From: Terricaulis sp.
GTDB taxonomy: Bacteria > Pseudomonadota > Alphaproteobacteria > Caulobacterales > Aquidulcibacteraceae
NCBI GenBank assembly: GCA_024707365.1
Contig: JANPZV010000005.1
Location: 620,001-684,000, forward strand
Reading direction: 5' to 3'
Length of the DNA stretch: 64,000 bases
Numbering within the stretch: position 1 is the stretch's first letter; every line of letters starts with the position of its first letter. This document shows, in pieces, positions 40,030-50,923 of this stretch. A model generated the notes under the pieces. That model was not told where the DNA came from. It worked only from the letters and a program-made list of their open reading frames with translations, and searched no databases. The position numbers and the translations under genes were made by a program.

Positions 40030-42207
40030 ATGCGGGGAAAATTGATGTTGGGCGCTGCAAGCGCCGCGGTGTTGGCGATGATGATGGCCGGCGCCGCCGC
40101 CGCCCAAACATCTGATCCTGCGGGCGATGCTTCCACCCAGGCGCAGATCAGCGCGGGCCAAAGCGTCGAAAGCGCGCTTGAGGCCGATGGCGATGTGGAT
40201 TGGTATCGGCTGAGCGTCGAGCAAGGCCAGCGCTACACGGTCACGCTCAACGCGACGCCAGCCGATAACGGGCTTGATCCGCTGCTCGTCATTTATGACG
40301 CGCAGAACGAAATGATCGCCTACAATGACGATGCGGACGAGACTCTCAATTCACGGCTCACCTTCGTGCCGGGAACAAGCGGGGTTGTGTTCGTGGAAGC
40401 GCGCGCGTTCTCCGACGCCAGCTCCGGCGGCTACACGCTCAGCGTTTCGGCAAGCCCGATCCCGCCCGACGACGCCGGCAATGACGCCACCACCCGCGCG
40501 CGCATCGCGCCTGGCCGCGCGCTCACCGGCGTGCTTGAATATGAAGGCGATGTGGATTGGTATCGCCTCGATGCACGCACAGGCCAGCGCTACCGCATCA
40601 TCCTGGCCTCGGCCGAAGAGCGCGAGGACGCGCTGGATGATCCGCTGCTGCAAGTGATGGACGCCGATGGCAATGTGCTTGCCTACAATGACGACTATAA
40701 CGGCCTAAACTCGCAGATCGATTTCGTGCCGACGCGCTCGGGCCCGGTTTATGTGGTCGCTGGCGCTTTCGCGGATGCGTCCGCTGGCGCCTACACGCTG
40801 AGCGCGGAGCGCGAGCGGCTGCCGCGCGATCCGGCCGCAGCCGACACCTCCACACGCGCACGCATCACGCTGGGCCAATCTATCAACGCACTGCTGGATT
40901 ACCCAGGCGACCGCGATTGGTATCGCATCCGCCTCAATGCCGGCGAAACCTATCGCTTCGCGCTGAGCCGCAACGATGAAGCGGGCGAGCCGCTCGGCGA
41001 TCCCCTGCTGCGGCTTTACAATGCGCGCGGCGAAGAAGTGGCGGCGGACGATGACAGCGGCGGCAATCTAAACGCGCTGCTGGAATACACCGCCGCTGCC
41101 ACCGGCAATTATTTCGTCGAAGCGCGCGGCTATCTCGACGATGCGTCTGGCGCCTATGCACTGAGCGCGCACGCCGGCGATATCCCCGCGGATGCGAGCA
41201 CGGACATGAGCCTTGCCGCCGAGGGTGATTATCGCGAAGGCGTGCTCTCCCCCGCCGGGGATCGTGACTGGTATCGGCTCACGCTGAGCGAAGGCCAAAC
41301 CGTGCGCATCTCGCTGCTCAGCCCTGACATGATGCTCGACCCGCTGCTGGTGGTGTACGGCCCCGATGGCGCTGCGGCGGCCACCGATGATGACGGCGGC
41401 GAAAACCTCAATTCCTGGCTGGAATTCACCGCAACCGCGAGCGGCGATCATTTCGTTGAAGCGCGCGGCTTTTCAGATGACGCCACAGGTGCGTACGCGA
41501 TCGCTATTTCACCAGGCGACATCCCCGATAGCAGCGAAACCGATGAGATTCTCAGCTTTGACGGCCAAGGCCGAGTGAGCACAATCGGCACGCCCCGCGA
41601 TGTGGATTGGTTCGCCGTCGATCTTGTGGAGGCGCGCACCTATCGCTTCAGCGTTGAGAGCACTGGCGAGACGCCATTGGCCGATCCGATGCTGACGATC
41701 TACGATATCAACGGCGAAGCGGTTGCTTCCGATGATGACGGCGGCGCAGGCCTCAACGCCTATCTCACCTTCTCACCGGTGACAGGCGGGCCGCATTTTG
41801 TGGCGGTGTCCGGCTACAGCGATTCCACAGGCCAATATTATGTGCGCGCCAGCGACACCGATGTCCCAGGCCTGATCTATACAGACGAAGCGCTTGACGC
41901 CGCCAATGGCGATGAGCGCGTCAGCCGTATCGACATTCCGGGCGATCTCGATGTGTTCCGCGTCGATCTCGAAGCGGGCGTGCGCTACGTGATGGAGGTG
42001 GTTGGCTACGGTGATCATCCGCTCAATGACCCAATGCTGACGCTCCTCAACGACAATGACGAAGCGATCGCCAGCGACGACAATAGCGGCCCAGGCCGCA
42101 ACGCGCGGCTGCGCTTCACCGCGCGCGAGAGCGGCGCATTCTTCATCCGGGCGAGCGGCGTTGGCGGCGCGACCGGGACGTATCAAGTTAAGATCGTGCG
42201 CCAGTAG
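40030..42207 (+). CDS. Secreted protein of six tandem PPC-like repeats
   Basis: A 725-aa exported protein: signal peptide ending AGAAAAQ (about residues 1-26) then six repeats of roughly 115 aa filling the rest. Each has G-D-x-DW(Y/F)-R/A near its start, D(P/L)xLxxxD/Y-x-x-G/N-x-x-x-A-x-DD-D in the middle (an Asp-rich, probably calcium-binding loop) and FV/FIxARGxxD/GxxxGxYxLS at the end, the pattern of PF04151 pre-peptidase C-terminal domains. Repeats 5 and 6 are most diverged. No protease or other catalytic domain is attached. A strong terminator follows, so it is a single-gene unit. An adhesion or matrix role is possible but unproven. Confidence 0.82.
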   Translation: MRGKLMLGAASAAVLAMMMAGAAAAQTSDPAGDASTQAQISAGQSVESALEADGDVDWYRLSVEQGQRYTVTLNATPADNGLDPLLVIYDAQNEMIAYNDDADETLNSRLTFVPGTSGVVFVEARAFSDASSGGYTLSVSASPIPPDDAGNDATTRARIAPGRALTGVLEYEGDVDWYRLDARTGQRYRIILASAEEREDALDDPLLQVMDADGNVLAYNDDYNGLNSQIDFVPTRSGPVYVVAGAFADASAGAYTLSAERERLPRDPAAADTSTRARITLGQSINALLDYPGDRDWYRIRLNAGETYRFALSRNDEAGEPLGDPLLRLYNARGEEVAADDDSGGNLNALLEYTAAATGNYFVEARGYLDDASGAYALSAHAGDIPADASTDMSLAAEGDYREGVLSPAGDRDWYRLTLSEGQTVRISLLSPDMMLDPLLVVYGPDGAAAATDDDGGENLNSWLEFTATASGDHFVEARGFSDDATGAYAIAISPGDIPDSSETDEILSFDGQGRVSTIGTPRDVDWFAVDLVEARTYRFSVESTGETPLADPMLTIYDINGEAVASDDDGGAGLNAYLTFSPVTGGPHFVAVSGYSDSTGQYYVRASDTDVPGLIYTDEALDAANGDERVSRIDIPGDLDVFRVDLEAGVRYVMEVVGYGDHPLNDPMLTLLNDNDEAIASDDNSGPGRNARLRFTARESGAFFIRASGVGGATGTYQVKIVRQ

Positions 42208-42234
42208 GCAGAACGCCGGGGGACGCACGCATGC

Positions 42235-42266
42235 GGCGGCGCCGGACAAGGGCGCCGCCTTTTTTT
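42235..42266 (+). terminator. Rho-independent terminator
   Basis: GGCGGCGCC (42235-42243), loop GGACAAG, GGCGCCGCC (42251-42259) and seven Ts (42260-42266): a perfect nine-pair stem with a T-run, 27 bases after the stop of the PPC-repeat gene. Confidence 0.92.
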
Positions 42267-42270
42267 GCGC

Positions 42271-43344
42271 TTATGACAGCGCTTTGAGCCGATCCACGCC
42301 CTGCCGCTCCAGCATCCAGCCGGGATATTCCGGTTTGAGCGCAGAAACCGCATCGAGCTTGGCCATTTCCTCGGCCGAGAGTTCAACCTTCGCCGCCGCG
42401 AGATTATCCGTCAGCTGCGCTTCGGTTTTGGCGCCGATGATCACGCTGGTGACGTGCTTCTTGGCAAGCAGCCAAGCCAGCGCGATTTGCGCCACCGAAA
42501 CGCCGCGCGGCGCGGCGATGGCGGCCATCGCATCGATAATGTCGAAGGCTTTGTCTTTATCGACGGGCGGGAAATCGAACTTGAAGCGGCGCGCATCGTT
42601 GGGCCCGCCGTCGCGCGTGAACTTGCCGGAGAGGAAGCCGCCCGCGAGCGGGCTCCACGGCAGGATGGCGAGGTTTTCGTACTCCGCCAACGGCGCGACC
42701 TCGCGCTCGAGATCGCGGCCAGCGATGGAATAATACATTTGCAGCGATTCAAACCGCGCCAGCCCCTCGCGCGCGGAAACCCCGAGCGCGGTGGCGATTT
42801 GCCAAGCGGCGTAATTGCAGAGCCCGATATAACGCACCCGGCCGGAAGCGACGACCTCATCCAGCGCGCGCAGCGTTTCTTCCAGCGGCGTGGCCGCATC
42901 GAAGGCGTGCACCTGATAGAGATCGATATAATCGAGATCCAGCCGCTCAAGGCTCGCATCAACGGAAGCGAAGATGTTCTTGCGCGAAAGGCCCCAGAGA
43001 TTGTTATCCCAATAGCGGCGCTTTTCTTCCGGCGCGGCGTCGTTTTCCTTGCCGGGGATGATGGAGGTCATGCGGCCATAAACCTTGGTGGCGATCACCA
43101 ACTCGTCGCGCGGCAAGCCCTTGATGGCTTGGCCCAGCAATTGTTCGGATTGGCCATTGGAATAGACATTGGCCGTATCAATAAAATTCACGCCCGCGTC
43201 AAAAGCCTGGGTGACAAGCTTCGTCGCTGCATCCTGCCCCAATTCGCCGACGACGCGGAACATCCCCTCCCCGCCGAATGTCATCGTGCCGAGGCAGATT
43301 TCGGACACGGCAAGGCCCGTGCGGCCAAGTTTGCGATAGCGCAT
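42271..43344 (-). CDS. Aldo/keto reductase
   Basis: A 357-aa NADPH-dependent oxidoreductase with the TIM-barrel motifs MRYRKLGRTGLAVSEICLGTMTFG, AFDAGVNFIDTANVYSNGQSE (catalytic Asp and Tyr), catalytic-site VIATKVYG and DLYQVHAFD (His). The C-terminal SVIIGAKTEAQLTDNLAAAKVELSAEE binds cofactor. It resembles the bacterial Tas/YghZ-type group; substrate unknown. The ATG at 43344 has GAGG upstream; a TTG two codons earlier is less likely. Confidence 0.92.
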   Translation of the reverse strand: MRYRKLGRTGLAVSEICLGTMTFGGEGMFRVVGELGQDAATKLVTQAFDAGVNFIDTANVYSNGQSEQLLGQAIKGLPRDELVIATKVYGRMTSIIPGKENDAAPEEKRRYWDNNLWGLSRKNIFASVDASLERLDLDYIDLYQVHAFDAATPLEETLRALDEVVASGRVRYIGLCNYAAWQIATALGVSAREGLARFESLQMYYSIAGRDLEREVAPLAEYENLAILPWSPLAGGFLSGKFTRDGGPNDARRFKFDFPPVDKDKAFDIIDAMAAIAAPRGVSVAQIALAWLLAKKHVTSVIIGAKTEAQLTDNLAAAKVELSAEEMAKLDAVSALKPEYPGWMLERQGVDRLKALS

Positions 43345-43476
43345 GTGCAATCCTCACGATCGAAGAGACGCGCGCGAAGGCGCGCTCAGGCTTGAACACA
43401 AGTCCGGCCCGGATGCAGTCGCGCGCGGGCGCGCAGCAGGGCGCGGCGGCGGCGAGAGATGGAAAAGGCGGAACGG

Positions 43477-43500
43477 AAAAGCCGCGCGAGATGCGCGGCT
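43477..43500 (-). terminator. Rho-independent terminator of the dienelactone hydrolase gene
   Basis: On the minus strand AGCCGCGC-ATCTC-GCGCGGCT is followed by TTTT. It lies 44 bases below the stop at 43544. A second, perfect palindrome AAAAACGCGTTTTT (43518-43531) sits between the stop and this hairpin. Confidence 0.65.
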
Positions 43501-43543
43501 CCGAATTGTATAGCGCAAAAAACGCGTTTTTGGCAAGGAAAGC

Positions 43544-44422
43544 TTAGCCGACGCCGTTCGCGCGGAACCAAGCAAGGCAGCGCGCCCAGCCATCCGCAGC
43601 AGCGGCAGCGTCATAACTCGCGCGATAATCTGCGTGAAAGCCATGCTGCGCGCCGGGATAGACGACGATCTCCGAGCCTTTCGGGTTGCCGGCGGCGGCG
43701 AGCGCTGCGCGCATCTCCTCCACCGTGCTGAGCGGGATGCCGCTATCGTTCTCCGCGTAAAGCCCAAGCACCGGCGCTTTCAAATCCGCAGCGACGTTCA
43801 CCGGCCAAGGCCGGCCTGCTTCGGCGCCGAAGCCGCCAGCGGCGGGCGGCGTGAGCCGGCCATACCAGGCCACGCCCGCTTTGATCTGCGCGAAACGCGC
43901 CGCCGCCATCCATGTCACCGCGCCGCCCCAGCAGAAACCGGTGATGGCGAATTGGGTGGAATTGACGAAGCGCTGCCGCGCGAGCCAATCGAGCGCGCCG
44001 GCCGTATCGCCCATCACCTGCTCGTGCGTTGCAGTGGCGACGATGGCGCGAATCTCGGCGAAATCGGTGAGCGGCGCGGGATCGCCGGCGCGATCGAAAT
44101 AATCGGGCGCAAGCGCGACGTAACCCGCGCGCGCAAAGCGGCGGCAAACATCCTTGATGTAATCGTGGATGCCGAAAATCTCGTTCACCACGATCACCGC
44201 CCCGCGCGCGCCCTGCCCGCTTGGCCGCGCCAGATAAGCCGGCAGGCTGTAGCCGCCGGCGCCAGGCACATGCACATCTTCGACGATCAGCTCATCCGCC
44301 GGCGTTTGCACCGGGCTGGCGCAGGCGGAAAGCGAGGCCGCAGCGTAGCCGCTGAAGAACAGCGCGCCGGCGATGCTGCGGCGGCTGGGCGGCAGATTTC
44401 CTTCAGGCGTATCGAGGCGCAT
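43544..44422 (-). CDS. Dienelactone hydrolase family protein, exported
   Basis: A 292-aa alpha/beta hydrolase. The N-terminus has a twin-arginine-like SRRSIAGALFF then a hydrophobic stretch ending LSAC, suggesting a Tat-exported lipoprotein. The catalytic set fits DLH enzymes: Cys in ITGFCWGGAVTW, Asp in LYAENDSGIP and His in PGAQHGFH. DLHs open lactone rings in chlorocatechol pathways, but most members have unknown substrates. No pathway genes are nearby. Confidence 0.88.
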   Translation of the reverse strand: MRLDTPEGNLPPSRRSIAGALFFSGYAAASLSACASPVQTPADELIVEDVHVPGAGGYSLPAYLARPSGQGARGAVIVVNEIFGIHDYIKDVCRRFARAGYVALAPDYFDRAGDPAPLTDFAEIRAIVATATHEQVMGDTAGALDWLARQRFVNSTQFAITGFCWGGAVTWMAAARFAQIKAGVAWYGRLTPPAAGGFGAEAGRPWPVNVAADLKAPVLGLYAENDSGIPLSTVEEMRAALAAAGNPKGSEIVVYPGAQHGFHADYRASYDAAAAADGWARCLAWFRANGVG

Positions 44423-44455
44423 GCGATCGGCTCCTTGGTTCGCAAGTAAACACGC

Positions 44456-45131
44456 TCAGCCTGGAATCGTCACCCGCCGCAGCGTCAGATTGATCCGGCC
44501 GCCCTTGGGCAAAAGCCGCGAGGTGCCGGGCATGATGCGATCCACGCCGTGAAACGCGCGGCGGCTTGGGCCCCCGAGCATGCACACATCGCCGGAGGCG
44601 AGCCGCACGCTGCGCGTGGGATCGGTGCGCAGGATGCCGCCGATGCGGAAGAGCGCGGTGTCCCCCAGCGAGATCGAAAGCACCGGCGCGTCCCAGGCCT
44701 CCTCATCGCTATCCACATGCAGACCCATGCGCGCCTCGCCCTCATAATAATTGATGAGGCACGCTTCGGGCGGAGCCGAATAGCCCGTCAGCCGATCCCA
44801 AAGCGCGAGCGCTGCTTCGGGGATATCCGGCCAGGGGCGGCCGGTTTCAGGATGGGTTTCCTGATAGCGATAGCCGCGCTCCTTATCCGTCACCCAGCCG
44901 AGGGGGGCCGAAATTGGTCATCCGCACGCGCATGGGCAGCCCGCTTTTGGGCATGCGCGGGATGAAAAACGGCCCGGCCCGCAGGCGCGCGAACACCGCA
45001 TCGCGCAGGGCTTCCTGGGCCGCCCGATCCAGCAGGCCGGGCCAGAGCCGGAAGCCGTCAAGATCGGAGGCCGGGCGGGTCATTTTGCCGGTTTTCCCTG
45101 CTTCGGTTTCTTTTTTGTTCCCACCGGACAT
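44456..45131 (-). CDS. alkB: AlkB-like 2-oxoglutarate/Fe(II) dioxygenase, frameshifted near 44905
   Basis: Removes alkyl groups from damaged nucleic-acid bases by oxidation. The N-terminal frame has GFRLWPGLLDRAAQEALRDAV and RMPKSGLPMRVRMTNFGPP; the next frame has GYRYQETHPETGRPWPDIPE, CLINYYEGEARMGLHVDSDEE (iron ligands H and D), VLSISLGDTALFRIGG and the third-ligand region RAFHGVDRIMPGTSRLL with the 2-oxoglutarate arginine (GRINLTLRR). A C6 run should have five Cs. Length is 224 aa from 45131; an ATG about 16 codons later is an alternative start. Confidence 0.92.
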
Positions 45132-45184
45132 GATGGCTGTTTGCGAGGAGCACTATTTCCACGTTCCGAATGCGGTTAGCGGGT

Positions 45185-45220
45185 TTGAAAGCCTTGCACG
45201 ATGTGGGCGATACACCACAT
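45185..45220 (+). promoter_or_regulatory. Candidate promoter of dnaK
   Basis: Upstream of dnaK, CTTGCA (45193-45198) and CCACAT (45215-45220) resemble the -35 and -10 of heat-shock sigma-32 promoters. TTGAAA (45185-45190) with GATACA 17 bases later could serve the housekeeping sigma factor. No CIRCE repeat is present. The assignment is by eye and tentative. Confidence 0.35.
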
Positions 45221-45348
45221 GAACCGTGAAACGAACGGCCCAAACACTGGGCCGGGCCAAGAGAAACCACTAGGAACAGGACGCGCTTCTGGGACGCCTT
45301 TGGGTCCGCTAAGTGAGGCCGCGCCGCTGAGGAACGAGGATTGATATA

Positions 45349-47253
<1,905 letters not shown>

Positions 47254-47297
47254 GCGCGATTAAGCCCGATGCGCCGCATCCTTCTCTCTGAAACGCA

Positions 47298-47321
47298 GCG
47301 GCCCTCCCCTCGGGGGGCCGC
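47298..47321 (+). promoter_or_regulatory. Hairpin in the dnaK-dnaJ gap
   Basis: GCGGCC pairs with GGCCGC around CTCCCCTCGGGG, which can extend the stem with CCCC/GGGG. It lies 44 bases after the dnaK stop and 20 before the dnaJ start, with no T-run. It may stabilise the dnaK 3' end or lower dnaJ expression. Confidence 0.5.
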
Positions 47322-47341
47322 ATGCCCATTGCTGTGCAGCC

Positions 47342-48502
47342 ATGAACGCCACGCGCGATTATTACGAAACGCTCGGCGTGCCGCGTGATGCGGATGCAGC
47401 GGCGATCAAATCGGCTTTTCGCAAGCTGGCGATGAAGCTGCACCCGGATCAAAATCCGGGCTGCAAGGTTTCCGAAGAGAAGTTCAAGGAAATCGGCGAA
47501 GCCTATTCGGTGCTCTCCGATCCCGAAAAGCGCGCGCGCTATGATCGCTTCGGCCATGCCGGCGTGGGCGGCGGCCCAGGCGGCGGCGGGCCCGGCGCGG
47601 GCGGCTTCAACGATTTTTCCGATCTCTTCAACGACATCTTCGGCGGCGGCTTTGACGACATGTTCGCCCGCGGCCAACGCGGGCCCCGCAACGGGCCAGA
47701 GCGCGGCGCCGATCTGCGCTACGATGTTGAGATCACGCTTGAGCAAGCCTTTCGCGGCATGGAGCGGGAAATCACCGCCCCGCGCGCGCAGGCGTGCGAG
47801 CCGTGCGCAGGCTCCGGCTCAGAGGGCGGCGCGCCGCTGGAAACCTGCCGCACCTGCGGCGGCGCCGGCCAAGTGCGCGCCAGTCAAGGCATGTTCCGCA
47901 TCGTGCGCACCTGCCCTTCCTGCCACGGGCGCGGGCAAGCGATCAAAAATCCCTGCAAATCCTGCGGCGGGCGCGGCCTGACGCAGAAGGAGCGCAAGCT
48001 GGCGGTGAAAATCCCCGCTGGCGTTGAGGATGGCACGCGCATCCGGCTTTCCGGCGAAGGCGATAGCGGCCTGCGCGGCGGCCCGCCGGGCGATCTCTAT
48101 CTCTTCCTCTCCGTGAAGCCGCACCCGCTGTTTGAACGCGATGGGCCTGATCTTTATTGCCGCGCGCCGGCCGAGATGTGCAAAGCAGCCCTTGGCGGGG
48201 AAATGGAAATCCCCACCATCGATGGCGAGCGCGCCAAGATCAGCATCCCCGCCGGCGCGCAAACCGGGCGCCGCTTCCGCATCAAGGGCAAGGGCATGAC
48301 AAACCTGCGCTCAAAAGATCGCGGCGATCTGCATGTTGAGCTACTGGTGGAAACGCCGGTGAACCTCACCGCCAAACAGCGCAAGCTGCTGGAAGAATTC
48401 TCCAAGGATTGCTGCGAAGAAAGCCACCCGCAGACGCAAGGCTTCTTCGCGCAGGTGAAAAGCTTCTTTGAAGGCATCGGCGGCGAAGGGCCGGCGCGGT
48501 AG
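47342..48502 (+). CDS. dnaJ: Chaperone protein DnaJ (Hsp40)
   Basis: Co-chaperone that stimulates DnaK ATPase. Class A layout in 386 aa: J domain with the HPD tripeptide (KLHPDQNPG), Gly/Phe-rich linker (GGGPGGGGPGAGGFNDFSDLF), four zinc-finger repeats (CEPCAGSG, CRTCGGAG, CPSCHGRG, CKSCGGRG) and the C-terminal substrate-binding domains. It is intact and lies downstream of dnaK in the standard order. Confidence 0.97.
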   Translation: MNATRDYYETLGVPRDADAAAIKSAFRKLAMKLHPDQNPGCKVSEEKFKEIGEAYSVLSDPEKRARYDRFGHAGVGGGPGGGGPGAGGFNDFSDLFNDIFGGGFDDMFARGQRGPRNGPERGADLRYDVEITLEQAFRGMEREITAPRAQACEPCAGSGSEGGAPLETCRTCGGAGQVRASQGMFRIVRTCPSCHGRGQAIKNPCKSCGGRGLTQKERKLAVKIPAGVEDGTRIRLSGEGDSGLRGGPPGDLYLFLSVKPHPLFERDGPDLYCRAPAEMCKAALGGEMEIPTIDGERAKISIPAGAQTGRRFRIKGKGMTNLRSKDRGDLHVELLVETPVNLTAKQRKLLEEFSKDCCEESHPQTQGFFAQVKSFFEGIGGEGPAR

Positions 48503-48546
48503 GTTTCCGTAATTGGCCCGATGCGGACGCTCGCGATTTTGTTTCC

Positions 48547-48654
48547 CCACCCATTCCCGGATTGCGCGAAGCGCAAGTCCGGGGCCTATCACCTCAAACG
48601 TTTGCGTTCATAGGCTCCGGGCTCGCAGCTTCGCTGCGCCCCGGAGATGGGTGG
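48547..48654. repeat. Intergenic structured repeat, three-hairpin cruciform
   Basis: CCACCCAT (48547-48554) pairs with ATGGGTGG (48647-48654). Inside are a hairpin CCCGGA.TTGCGC-GAA-GCGCAA.TCCGGG (48556-48583), CCTAT/ATAGG (48585-48614) and CTCCGGG.CGCAGC-TTC-GCTGCG.CCCGGAG (48615-48646). The three inner stems and one outer stem form a four-way junction, as in the 2716-2864 element. It lies in the 381-base gap between dnaJ and dapB. Confidence 0.75.
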
Positions 48655-48694
48655 AGGTCGTTTCTCTTCCCGGCGAAAAGCAGACCCTTCGCGT

Positions 48695-48820
48695 CCTCCC
48701 CCGCCAGGGGGAGGTGGCGCGCGCGAAGCGCGTGACGGAGGGGTGGGCGCTAAGGTCTGCAAGCACTGGCGCCGCCCCCTCAGTCATGCTGCGCATGACA
48801 GCTCCCCCTAACGGGAGAGC
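48695..48820. repeat. Second intergenic palindromic repeat, CCTCCCCC type
   Basis: Successive hairpins: CCTCCCCC-GCCA-GGGGGAGG (48695-48714), CGCGC-GAA-GCGCG (48720-48732), GTCATGC-TGC-GCATGAC (48783-48799) and CTCCC/GGGAG near 48802-48817; GAGGGGTGGGCGC and GGCGCCGCCCCCTC may pair across the middle. This resembles the dispersed GC-rich palindromes common in intergenic regions of Caulobacterales and sphingomonads. No coding signal is present between 48503 and 48883. Confidence 0.7.
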
Positions 48821-48883
48821 ACGAACGTCGGGCCCGCCGCAATTCCCATTGAGCTTGCCCCTTCCCCGCGCCACAACAGCGCC

Positions 48884-49691
48884 ATGACACTTTCCATCGC
48901 CATCGCCGGCGCGGGCGGCCGGATGGGGCGGGCGCTGATCGCCGCCGCCGCTGCAGATCCGCGCTTTAGCATCGCCGGCGGCTCCGAGCGGCGCGAGAGC
49001 GCGGCGCTGGGGGCTGACCTTGGCACGCTGGTCGGGGTTGCGGCGCTGGGCGTTGTATCCACCGAGTCCGCCAGCGCGGCGGCGAGCAAAGCCGACGCCT
49101 GGATCGATTTCACCACGCCCGCCGCCACGCTCGCGGCGCTGGAAGCGCTCACCGCCACGCAAACCCGCGCGGCCATTATCGGCACCACCGGCTTCACGCC
49201 GGAGCAGGAAAAAAGCGGTCGATGCGCATGGGCAGCGCCTCGCCATCGTGCGCGCCGGCAATTTCAGCTTGGGCGTCACGCTGCTGGCGGCGCTGGTGGA
49301 GCAAGCGGCCAGCAAGCTTGGCCCCGAATGGGATATCGAGATCACCGAGGCGCATCACCGCCGCAAAGTGGACGCCCCCTCCGGCACCGCGCTCCTCCTG
49401 GGAGACGCCGCCGCCAAAGGCCGCGGCAAGCCGCTGAGCGATCTGCGCATCGCGCCCTATGATGGCGTCACGGGCCCGCGCCGCGAAGGCGGCATCGGCT
49501 TTTCCGTGACCCGCGCCGGCGGCATCGTGGGCGAGCATGACGTGCGCTTCGGCGCCGAGCGCGAGGTGCTGACGCTATCGCATCAGGCGCTGGATCGCGC
49601 CGTGTTCGCCGACGGCGCGCTGGCGGCGGCGCTTTGGGCGGCCAATAAGCCGCCAGGGCTTTATTCGGTGCGCGACGTGCTGGGGCTGTAG
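48884..49691 (+). CDS. dapB: 4-hydroxy-tetrahydrodipicolinate reductase, frameshifted near 49210
   Basis: Lysine/diaminopimelate pathway enzyme, essential for the cell wall. First frame: [18 protein letters not shown] (NAD(P)H site), [11 protein letters not shown] and [13 protein letters not shown]. Second frame: [18 protein letters not shown], the signature [21 protein letters not shown] (catalytic His and Lys) and [37 protein letters not shown] has six As where five restore [16 protein letters not shown], giving 268 aa. An essential gene broken in a homopolymer strongly suggests a sequence error. Confidence 0.94.
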
Positions 49692-50179
49692 CCGCTTTTG
49701 GCGCGCCAGAGCGCGGCGTCGATCGCGGCGGCGAGGCTATCCCATTCCTTCGGCGGCAAGAACGCGCCCACGCGCATCTGATCGCCCCGCGCGCGCAGCA
49801 CAACGCCCGGCCCATCGCGCACCACGCGCGCCCAAAGCGGATTGATCACCCAATGGCTGGCGCGGCCCTTTGCGTCCACGCTGGCGATATGCACCTGCTC
49901 GGCGCCGATGCGCACATACTCCGCGCGCCGCCCCTCCCGATAATTCCAGCGAAAGGCAAGCCACACGGCCAGCACATCGAGCCCCAGAAACGGCAACACA
50001 AGATGCGCGCCTTGCGCAATCATGTAGGCGGCGACGCCCAAATTCATCAGCACCAGCAGGCCAAACAGCACAGAAAAGCCCGGCCCGCTCAAGCTGCGGT
50101 GCGGGCGCAGCTCGGCATCCATAAAAAGAGCGCCGGCCATCTCTGGCGCGGCCGGGGCGCGTTCCCATCGGGCGTGCAT
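49661..50179 (-). CDS. DUF2244 membrane protein
   Basis: A 172-aa protein from the ATG at 50179. Two closely spaced membrane segments ([21 protein letters not shown] and [17 protein letters not shown]) are followed by [25 protein letters not shown] and [31 protein letters not shown], the conserved DUF2244 core. Function is unknown. It overlaps dapB by 31 bases tail to tail and is divergent from nth. Confidence 0.82.
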   Translation of the reverse strand: MHARWERAPAAPEMAGALFMDAELRPHRSLSGPGFSVLFGLLVLMNLGVAAYMIAQGAHLVLPFLGLDVLAVWLAFRWNYREGRRAEYVRIGAEQVHIASVDAKGRASHWVINPLWARVVRDGPGVVLRARGDQMRVGAFLPPKEWDSLAAAIDAALWRAKSGYSPSTSRTE

Positions 50180-50226
50180 GGCGATAAAACTAACGCGCGG
50201 CGCATCGGCCAAAGGGGAATCAGCAC

Positions 50227-50923
50227 GTGGGCAAACGATTGACCAAGGCGCAGGCGGAAACGCTCTATGCGCGCCTGGCTGAGATCCGCCCCGATCCGAA
50301 AACCGAGCTGGAATACTCAAATCCCTACACGCTCCTCGTCGCCGTGGTGCTTTCCGCGCAGGCGACGGATAAGGGCGTGAACCGCGCCACCGGCCCCCTC
50401 TTCCAAATCGCGGACACGCCGCAAAAAATGCTAAACCTGGGCGAAGCGGGCGTGGCCGAGCATATCAAAACCATCGGCCTCTGGCGCAACAAGGCCAAGA
50501 ACGTGATCGCGCTTTCAGAAGCATTGCTCGCAGATCATCGCGGCGAGGTGCCGCATGATCGCGCCGCTTTGGAGGCCCTGCCCGGCGTAGGCCGCAAGAC
50601 GGCGAACGTGGTGCTGATGGAGATTTTCGGCGAAGGCGATCGCGGTGGATACGCACGTGTTTCGCGTTTCAAACCGCACCGGGCTGGCGCATGGCAAAAC
50701 CCCCGATGAGGTGGAAGCGCAATTGATGCGCATCACCCCGCTGAAATATCTGCATGGCGCGCACCATTGGCTGATCTTGCACGGGCGCTATACCTGCCTC
50801 GCGCGCAAGCCCGAGTGCCCGCGCTGCGGAATCGCCGATCTTTGCACCTATAGCCCAAAAACCCGCGCGATCGCGCCGGCGAAAACATCCGCCGCTTCGG
50901 GCGCGAAATCGAAGAAAAGATAA
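50227..50923 (+). CDS. nth: Endonuclease III, frameshifted near 50638
   Basis: Base-excision repair glycosylase/AP lyase for oxidised pyrimidines. First frame: NPYTLLVAVVLSAQATDKGVN and the helix-hairpin-helix LPGVGRKTANVVL with the catalytic lysine. Second frame: AVDTHVFRVSNRTGL (catalytic Asp) and the [4Fe-4S] loop CLARKPECPRCGIADLC (C-x6-C-x2-C-x5-C). One extra base near GAAGGCGATC explains the break; 231 aa. It starts with GTG behind GGGGA. The C-terminal tail overlaps the ATP-grasp gene by 76 bases. Confidence 0.93.
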
